From: an uncultured bacterium
GTDB lineage: Bacteria > Krumholzibacteriota > Krumholzibacteriia > LZORAL124-64-63
DNA length: 64,000 nt
Assembly: GCA_937910695.1 (NCBI GenBank)
Contig: CALEMW010000009.1
Coordinates: 16,470 to 80,469, forward strand
Direction: 5' to 3'
Below the pieces are notes generated by a model. It made no database searches. It was not told the origin of the DNA and saw only the letters and a program-made list of their open reading frames with translations. Made by a program: the position numbers and the translations under genes. This document shows, piece by piece, positions 58,667 through 64,000 of the stretch (position 1 is its first letter; the number at the start of each line of letters is the position of its first letter).

Positions 58667-59584
58667 CTATGACATCAGCAGGGCGATGATGGCCCGCTGA
58701 GCGTGCTGGCGGTTTTCAGCCTCGTCGAAGACGACCGAGTGCGGTCCGTCCATGACCTCGTCGGTGATCTCTTCGCCGCGGTGGGCCGGCAGGCAGTGCA
58801 GCACCACGTGCTTCTCGTGGGCGGCCTTCAGCAGATCTGTGGTGATCTGGAAGGGTGCGAAGTCGGCGCGGCGCTTGATGGCCTCCTCTTCCTGGCCCAT
58901 GCTGTAGAAGGCGTCGCTGTAGATCACGTGGGCGCCCTCGACGGCCTCCTGCGGATCGTTCATCACACAGAACGAGGCACCGTCCTTTTCAGCCGCATTC
59001 ATGATGTCCTCGTTCGGCTCGTACCCTTCAGGACAGGCCAGGACGAAGTTGAAGCCGAAGCGGCGCGAGGCGTTGATCCAGCTGTTGGCCAGGTTGTTGC
59101 CGTCGCCCACCATGCAGACGGTCTTGTTCTCGATCGACCCGAGGTGTTCTTCGACGGTGAGGATGTCGCCCATGACCTGGCAGGGATGCAGTAGGTCGGT
59201 CAGGCCGTTGATCACCGGCACGTCGGCGTGCTTGGCCAACTCCACGACTTCACCGTCGTCGAACCAGCGGATCATGATGCCGTCCACGAAGCGGCTCATG
59301 ACCTTGGCCACGTCGTAGATGCTCTCACGCACCCCCAGACCGATCTCCTTGTCCGTGATGAACAGGGAGTTGCCGCCCAGCTGCATCATGGCGGTTTCGA
59401 AGCTGATGCGCGTGCGCAGGCTCGGCTTGGCGAAGACGCAGGCCAGAGTGCGGTTGGGATGGGAATGAGGCAGCTCGTGTCGCCGCGCCAGGGGCTTCTG
59501 CTCCTTGGCCAGATCCAGGATCCGGCGCAGGTCCTCGGGAGTGTGATCCGCGATCGAGAGAAAGTCCTTCTTACCGAGACTCAT
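58667..59584 (-). CDS. argF: Ornithine carbamoyltransferase
   Basis: Makes citrulline in arginine synthesis. The 305-residue protein has the carbamoyl-phosphate motif SLRTRISFE, the region HPCQVMGDILTVEEHLG, the DGNN motif in CMVGDGNNLANSW, and the C-terminal HCLPAHRGEEITDEVMDG. No other arg genes are nearby. It is 44 bp downstream of hslU in the same direction, with no clear promoter in between. Confidence 0.95.
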   Translation of the reverse strand: MSLGKKDFLSIADHTPEDLRRILDLAKEQKPLARRHELPHSHPNRTLACVFAKPSLRTRISFETAMMQLGGNSLFITDKEIGLGVRESIYDVAKVMSRFVDGIMIRWFDDGEVVELAKHADVPVINGLTDLLHPCQVMGDILTVEEHLGSIENKTVCMVGDGNNLANSWINASRRFGFNFVLACPEGYEPNEDIMNAAEKDGASFCVMNDPQEAVEGAHVIYSDAFYSMGQEEEAIKRRADFAPFQITTDLLKAAHEKHVVLHCLPAHRGEEITDEVMDGPHSVVFDEAENRQHAQRAIIALLMS

Positions 59585-59628
59585 GGTGCCTCCTCGGGGC
59601 GGCCGACGCCCCGCATGCGTGGTCGGGG

Positions 59629-60987
59629 TCAGAGAATGTAACGGCTCAGGTCCTCGTCCTGCACGACGGGATCGAGACGGCGTTCCACGAACGCGCGGTC
59701 GATGACAACCTCGCCGGTGCCGGATTCCGGCACCTCGAACAGGAGTTCGTCGAGCAGCTGCGCCATGATCGTCTGCAGACGGCGGGCGCCGATGTTCTCA
59801 AGCTTCTGGTTCAGCAGGTGGGCGGTGCGGGCCATGGCCTCCACGCCGTCGTCGCTGAACGTCAGGTGGCAGCCGTCCACGGCCAACAAGGCCTGGTACT
59901 GCTTGAGCAACGAACTGTCGGTCTCCTTCAAGATGCGGAGATAATGCTCCTCGTCCAGATTATCAAGTTCCACCCGAATGGGGAAGCGTCCCTGCAGTTC
60001 CGGAATGAGGTCGCTGGGCTTGCTCAGGTGAAAGGCGCCGGCGGCCACGAACAGGATATGGTCGGTGCGTACCGGACCGTATTTGGTCGAAACAGTCGTT
60101 CCCTCCACTACGGGCAGCAGGTCGCGTTGCACGCCCTCGCGGCTCACGTCGGGGCCGCTGCCGCCCCGCGACGTGCCGGCGATCTTGTCGATCTCGTCGA
60201 TGAAAACAATACCGCCCTGCTCGGTCAGATGGACAGCCTGTTGGGCCAGCTGATCGGGATCGACCCTCTTGTCCAGCTCTTGATCGCGCAGGATGCGACG
60301 CGCCTGGGCCACGGTCATGATCGAGTCCTTGGACTTCTTCGGAAAAAGGCTGCCCAGGCTGCCGCCGAACGAAGCGTCCATCTCCTCGCCCGCCGCGGTG
60401 AAGATGTTGGCGATGGGCAGGCTCTGGGTCTCGGTCCTGATCGTCACGTCGCGGTCTTCGAGGGAGCCGTCGCGCAGCTGGTGGCGGATTTTCTCCCGTG
60501 AGCGCTGCCAGCGCTGCTGCCGCTCAGGGTCGTCGCCCACGGCCAATGGCGGGAAGAGCACATCGATCAGGACCTCTTCGACCGCCGTGGTGATTTCCGT
60601 GCGCAGCTCTTCTTCCTTGCGTTGCCGCAGCAGGGCGATGGCGTTCTCGACAAGATCGCGGATCATGGAATCGACATCGCGGCCTACGTAACCCTTTTCG
60701 GTGAATTTCGTGGCCTCGATCTTCAGGAACGGCAGCCCGGCGATCTGGGACAAACGACGTGCGATCTCGGTCTTTCCCACGCCTGTGGGTCCGATCATGA
60801 TGATGTTGTTGGGGACGATCTCCCGGGCCTGCTCCTCGTCGACGCGCATGCGACGCCAGCGGTTGCGCAGGGCGATGGCCACGGCCCGCTTAGCTGCATC
60901 CTGGGCGATGATGTAACGATCCAGCTGGGCGACGATGGTGCGGCAGGTCCAAGACGCCGCTTCGCTTCCGGTCAGCAGCAAGCTCAT
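59629..60987 (-). CDS. hslU: ATP-dependent protease ATPase subunit HslU
   Basis: AAA+ unfoldase for the HslV peptidase. The 452-residue protein has LDRYIIAQDAAKRAVAIALRNRWRR, Walker A GPTGVGKTEIARRL, EATKFTEKGYVGRDVDSMIRDLVE, an intermediate I domain (about residues 115-235), Walker B GIVFIDEIDKIAG, and a C terminus ending in YIL as usual for docking into HslV. It overlaps hslV by 4 bp. Confidence 0.97.
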   Translation of the reverse strand: MSLLLTGSEAASWTCRTIVAQLDRYIIAQDAAKRAVAIALRNRWRRMRVDEEQAREIVPNNIIMIGPTGVGKTEIARRLSQIAGLPFLKIEATKFTEKGYVGRDVDSMIRDLVENAIALLRQRKEEELRTEITTAVEEVLIDVLFPPLAVGDDPERQQRWQRSREKIRHQLRDGSLEDRDVTIRTETQSLPIANIFTAAGEEMDASFGGSLGSLFPKKSKDSIMTVAQARRILRDQELDKRVDPDQLAQQAVHLTEQGGIVFIDEIDKIAGTSRGGSGPDVSREGVQRDLLPVVEGTTVSTKYGPVRTDHILFVAAGAFHLSKPSDLIPELQGRFPIRVELDNLDEEHYLRILKETDSSLLKQYQALLAVDGCHLTFSDDGVEAMARTAHLLNQKLENIGARRLQTIMAQLLDELLFEVPESGTGEVVIDRAFVERRLDPVVQDEDLSRYIL

Positions 60988-61526
60988 TCCTCCCCCTCCA
61001 TCTCCAGCACCGTGATGTTGTCGTTGGTGTAGATGCAGATTTCTGCAGCCACACCGAGGGCCTCGCGGCAGATCGTCGCGGCAGGCAGGTCGGTGTGGCG
61101 CATCAGGGTGCGGGCCGAGGCCAGGGCGTAGGGCGACCCCGATCCCACTGCAGCGATGCCTCCGTCACCCTCGAGCACGTCGCCGTTGCCCGAGACCGTG
61201 AAGATCTCGCGGGCGTCCATGACCACCAACATGGCCTCGAGCCGGCGCAGGATGCGGTCGCTGCGCCACTCGCGCGCCATTTCAATGGTGGCCCGGCGCA
61301 GATTGCCGCGGTAGCGCTCGAGGTGTCCTTCGAACTTCTCGAACAGGGTCAGGGCGTCGGCCACGCCGCCGGCGAAGCCAGCGAGGACGCGACCGCCGAA
61401 GAGGGTCCGCACCTTCACGGCGCCGCTCTTGACCACGGTGGTGCCCAGGGTGACCTGACCGTCGCTGCCGATGGCGCCCTTGCCGTCGCGCAGGACGGCC
61501 AGAACGGTGGTCGCTTTCAGTTCCAT
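60984..61526 (-). CDS. hslV: ATP-dependent protease subunit HslV
   Basis: Proteasome-like threonine peptidase, 180 residues. The N terminus MELKATTVLAVLRDGKGAIGSDGQVTLG suggests a five-residue propeptide removed to expose the catalytic Thr6. The family features KVRTLFGGRVLAGFAGGVADALTLFEKFEGHL and SGNGDVLEGDGGIAAVGSGSPYA are present. The ATG at 61526 is chosen because the preceding residues lie partly in xerC. Partner gene hslU follows with an overlap. Confidence 0.96.
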   Translation of the reverse strand: MELKATTVLAVLRDGKGAIGSDGQVTLGTTVVKSGAVKVRTLFGGRVLAGFAGGVADALTLFEKFEGHLERYRGNLRRATIEMAREWRSDRILRRLEAMLVVMDAREIFTVSGNGDVLEGDGGIAAVGSGSPYALASARTLMRHTDLPAATICREALGVAAEICIYTNDNITVLEMEGEE

Positions 61527-61554
61527 GTCGTCGCTCCAGATGTCGGCGGCCGCG

Positions 61555-62505
61555 TCAGCGCGACCGGGGGTGAGCCTTGCGGAATTCCTCGCTGAGCCGG
61601 GCTCGCGAAAGGTGCGTATAGATTTGAGTGGTGGCCAGGTGTTCATGGCCCAGCAGTTCCTGGACGATTCTGATGCCGGCGCCGCCGTCGAGAAGATGCG
61701 TGGCGAAGGAGTGGCGCAGAACGTGGGGCGAAACACCCTTCAGTCCAGCCAGTTCCCCGGCGTAGCGGGCCACGCGGGCCTGGATCGTGCGGGGATGGAT
61801 CCGTCTCTCGCCGCGTCCGGTGAAGACGGGAACATGAGCCGTTCCCGAGGTGGTGCGTCCATCGAGGACCTGTTGCAGGCCGACGGTGTCGAGACGATCG
61901 GCCAAGTGCGCCTGCAGAGCCGTGGCCGCAGGTCCAAGCAACGGCAGGATGCGCTCCTTGTTTCCCTTGCCCGTGACACGGACCCGTTCGCCCGGCAGAT
62001 CGAGTGAGCCCATGTCGAGGGCCACCGTTTCCGAAAGACGCAGCCCGAGCCCGTAGATCATCTCGAGGATGGCCCGGTCCCGGCGACCGCGGACGCAGCT
62101 CAGGTCCGGCAGCTCGAGAAGCGACTCCAGGGTCTCCTCCGCCAGCTGGGTCGGCAGCTTCCGCTCACGACCGCCGCGTGAACCGCGGCCTAGCTGCTCG
62201 GGAAGTTTACCGAGGACTCCTTCCAGCACGAGGAAACGGTAGAAGGCTCGGATCGAGGCCAGGTGGCGATCGATGCTCGCAGCACCCAGATCGGCCCGCC
62301 GGAGTCCGGCGAGATGGCGGCGCAGGACGGTCCTGTCCTCGGCGAGAGCCTTCCAGCAGGTGGCGTCGTCGGCGGCTGCATCGGAACCAGCAGCCACGAC
62401 GCTCTCGAGGAAACGGCGCACGTCACGGCCGTAGCCCTCGACCGTTCGGGGACTGTGGCCCTTTTCGCTGGCAAGATGCTTGAGGAATCCGTCGAGCAGT
62501 TTCAT
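61555..62505 (-). CDS. xerC: Tyrosine recombinase XerC
   Basis: Partner of XerD at dif. The 316-residue protein has the core-binding domain FLKHLASEKGHSPRTVEGYGRDVRRFLE, and the catalytic residues R (GLGLRLSETVALD), K (VTGKGNKERILPLLG), HxxR (HVLRHSFATHLLDGG), H (LLGHEHLATTQ) and Y (QIYTHLS). The trmFO-xerC-hslV-hslU order is the classic xerC neighbourhood and separates it from the xerD next to uvrC. The ATG at 62505 has GGAGGT upstream. Confidence 0.92.
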   Translation of the reverse strand: MKLLDGFLKHLASEKGHSPRTVEGYGRDVRRFLESVVAAGSDAAADDATCWKALAEDRTVLRRHLAGLRRADLGAASIDRHLASIRAFYRFLVLEGVLGKLPEQLGRGSRGGRERKLPTQLAEETLESLLELPDLSCVRGRRDRAILEMIYGLGLRLSETVALDMGSLDLPGERVRVTGKGNKERILPLLGPAATALQAHLADRLDTVGLQQVLDGRTTSGTAHVPVFTGRGERRIHPRTIQARVARYAGELAGLKGVSPHVLRHSFATHLLDGGAGIRIVQELLGHEHLATTQIYTHLSRARLSEEFRKAHPRSR

Positions 62506-62524
62506 GGGACCTCCGCCGCGGATG

Positions 62525-63898
62525 CTAGCACTGACCCTCCGCTGCGGCAAGGAAGCCCCTGAGCGCCGGCTCCGCCAGCCAGGATCCAAGATCGTCCAGG
62601 GCCCGCTCGCCGAACAGTTCCTTGCGCAGTTGTTTGCCGCGGCGACCGCGGGGGGATTGGTCCAATGGGGGCAGCAGCCCGAAGTTCACGTTCATCGGCG
62701 TGAACCGCGACGATGTGCGATCGAAAAGATAGCCGCAGAGCAACGAGCCGATCAGGGTCGTCGGCGGCAAATCGGGCAGTTCGCTGCCCTGCAGTTCAGC
62801 AGCCACGCTCCAAGCCGTCCACAAGCCCGAGGCGATGGATTCCACATAGCCCTCCACCCCCGTGAGCTGGCCCGCGAAGCGGAGTTGGGGTGCGCCGTGC
62901 AGGGCGAAGCGCTTGTTCAGGGTCCGCGGCGTATCGAGGTAGCTGTTGCGGTGGAGCTGGCCGAAGCGGACGAATTCGGCCTGTTCGAGTCCGGGGATCA
63001 TACGGAAGACGCGCTTCTGCTCTCCCCACTTCAAGCGTGTCTGGAATCCGACGAGACCGTAGAGGGTCCCGGCGGCATTTTCCTGGCGCAGCTGCACGAC
63101 GGCATGGGGACGCTGCCCTGTCCGAGGGTCCATGAGTCCGACCGGACGCATGGGTCCGTGGGCCAGGGTCTCGCGGCCGCGGGCCGCGATTTCCTCCACC
63201 GGCATGCAGCCTTCGAAGAGATCACCCTTTTCGAATGTCTCGGCGTCGGCACGTTCGGCGGCGTCGATGGCCGCGACAAAGGCTTCGTAGCCCTCGCGAT
63301 CGAAGGCCGCATTCAGATAGTCGGCTTCGCCGCGGTCGTAGCGGGCGGCGCGATAGAGAACGTCCAGATCCAGGGAATCGAGGGTGACGGTCGGGGCGAT
63401 GGCGTCGAAAAACGAGAGGCCGTCGTCGCCGGTGAGCTGGTGGACCGAGGCCAGCAGGGCGGGCGAGCTGAGAGGGCCGGTGGCCACGATCCACGGCGTG
63501 TCGCCGGCCACGGGCAGAGAGGTGATTTCCTCACGGCGGATCTCGATCAGGGGCTCGTTCGCCAGGGCCAGTTCGACGGCGGCGGAGAACAGTTCACGGT
63601 CCACGGCGAGGGCGGCACCGGCCGGAACGGCGGTGCCGCGGGCCAGGTCGAGAAGGCGGCAGCCCAGTCCGTCGAGTTCGGATTTGAACACCCCGGACGC
63701 CGTGTTCAAAGCTGTGCTCTTGAGGGAATTGCTACAGACGATCTCCGCGAGCCGGTCTCCCTTGTGGGCCGGCGTCGGAGTCGTGGGTCGCATTTCATGC
63801 AGGATGCTGGGGATGCCGAAACGGGCGAGCTGAAGTGCGGCCTCGCAGCCGGCCAGGCCCCCGCCGGCGACGTGCACGGTCGGCATGGTACCGGGCAT
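62525..63898 (-). CDS. trmFO: Methylenetetrahydrofolate--tRNA-(uracil-5-)-methyltransferase TrmFO
   Basis: Flavoenzyme that makes m5U54 (ribothymidine) in tRNA using methylene-THF instead of SAM. The 457-residue protein has the FAD motif VHVAGGGLAGCEAALQLARFG, the family stretch EMRPTTPTPAHKGDRLAEIVCSNSLKS, the region YDRGEADYLNAAFDREGYEAFVAAI, FEGCMPVEEIAARG, and ANVNFGLLPPL-like MNVNFGLLPPL near the C terminus. Its presence suits lineages lacking TrmA. The ATG at 63898 follows the upstream stop by one base; the ATG at 63886 is an alternative. Confidence 0.96.
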   Translation of the reverse strand: MPGTMPTVHVAGGGLAGCEAALQLARFGIPSILHEMRPTTPTPAHKGDRLAEIVCSNSLKSTALNTASGVFKSELDGLGCRLLDLARGTAVPAGAALAVDRELFSAAVELALANEPLIEIRREEITSLPVAGDTPWIVATGPLSSPALLASVHQLTGDDGLSFFDAIAPTVTLDSLDLDVLYRAARYDRGEADYLNAAFDREGYEAFVAAIDAAERADAETFEKGDLFEGCMPVEEIAARGRETLAHGPMRPVGLMDPRTGQRPHAVVQLRQENAAGTLYGLVGFQTRLKWGEQKRVFRMIPGLEQAEFVRFGQLHRNSYLDTPRTLNKRFALHGAPQLRFAGQLTGVEGYVESIASGLWTAWSVAAELQGSELPDLPPTTLIGSLLCGYLFDRTSSRFTPMNVNFGLLPPLDQSPRGRRGKQLRKELFGERALDDLGSWLAEPALRGFLAAAEGQC

Positions 63899-63899
63899 G

Positions 63900-64000
63900 T
63901 CAGACCTTCTTCTTGGCCGTCTTCTTGGCGACGGTTTTCTTCGTCACTTTCTTGGTCGTCGCCTTCTTCGCAGTCTTCTTCTTGGTTGTCTTCTTCTTGG
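63900..64000 (-). CDS. topA: C-terminal lysine-rich tail, probably DNA topoisomerase I (partial)
   Basis: The last 32 codons of a gene that continues past the window end. The visible tail consists almost only of Lys, Thr, Ala and Val (KKTTKKKTAKKATTKK, then VTKKTVAKKTAKKKV). Lys-rich tails of this type end many bacterial TopA proteins, and topA usually precedes trmFO-xerC-hslVU. A histone-like protein is the main alternative. The identity rests on context, since no catalytic part is visible. Confidence 0.6.
   Translation of the reverse strand, partial: KKKTTKKKTAKKATTKKVTKKTVAKKTAKKKV

Noticed and set aside
51743..62505. The two tyrosine recombinases as integrases of a mobile element.
   Set aside because: Both have XerC/XerD length, housekeeping neighbours (uvrC; trmFO-hslVU) and no attachment repeats or cargo genes.

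Overview
The window is 64 kb of dense bacterial chromosome, GC-rich by eye, with almost no intergenic space. The cell is a diderm (Gram-negative) bacterium that makes LPS: LptE, LapA/LapB, a Wza-type exporter, a SurE-Pcm-NlpD-like cluster and SPOR and lipoprotein genes are all present. RNase Y, PlsY, TrmFO, HslUV and an Ig-like lipoprotein of a kind common in Bacteroidota relatives, together with a zapA-6S RNA-rny neighbourhood, fit a deep-branching lineage (FCB-like or deltaproteobacterium-like) better than a gammaproteobacterium. That placement is inference; no 16S rRNA or other decisive marker lies here.

The main landmark is a 28-bp sequence at 19016-19043 that matches the chromosome-dimer resolution site dif of Escherichia coli at 24 of 28 positions, including an unbroken 24-nt core. 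It sits exactly where gene orientation flips. Every gene from 1 to 19 kb is on the + strand and nearly every gene from 19 to 64 kb is on the - strand, so both arms point at the site, as expected at a replication terminus. The two recombinases that would act there, XerD (51.7-52.6 kb) and XerC (61.6-62.5 kb), are in the same window. The heptamer GGGGGAG points toward the site 22 times and away once, a candidate FtsK-orienting (KOPS-like) signal.

Left arm (+): pheT (5' truncated), a ZapB-like coiled coil, zapA, 6S RNA and rny; then folD, ispA, dxs, nadK and recN (folate, isoprenoid, NADP, repair); tRNA-Arg(CCG); two small membrane proteins; a surface-polysaccharide block (UDP-sugar dehydrogenase, UDP-GlcNAc 4-epimerase, Wza-like exporter, initiating sugar transferase); a sigma-54 response regulator overlapping lptE; and holA.

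Right arm (-, read from high to low coordinate) starts with a topA tail, trmFO, xerC, hslV, hslU, argF, an Ig-like lipoprotein gene, dapF, dapA and dapB. The + strand gene rpsT interrupts it. Then come uvrC-xerD, trpS, scpA-scpB, an RsuA/RluB-type pseudouridine synthase, hisC, aroF, a cmk-plsC fusion and rpsA. Next are mtaB-miaB, lapA-lapB, a SPOR protein, mutS, a GAF-domain protein, mutL and miaA. The arm ends with tRNA-Gly, a DUF512 radical-SAM protein, der, plsY, gpsA, a MerR regulator, tRNA-Pro(GGG), a family-2 glycosyltransferase, surE, pcm, a COG2426 membrane protein, tRNA-Pro(CGG), an NlpD-like protein, apt and tRNA-Arg(CCT).

Most neighbouring genes overlap by 1-8 bp or are a few bases apart, implying long operons. 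No intergenic stretch exceeds 300 bp. No prophage, transposase, CRISPR array or defence island was seen. Start codons were moved from the longest open frame to the best ribosome-binding site wherever the sequence justified it, and several genes appear to use TTG.
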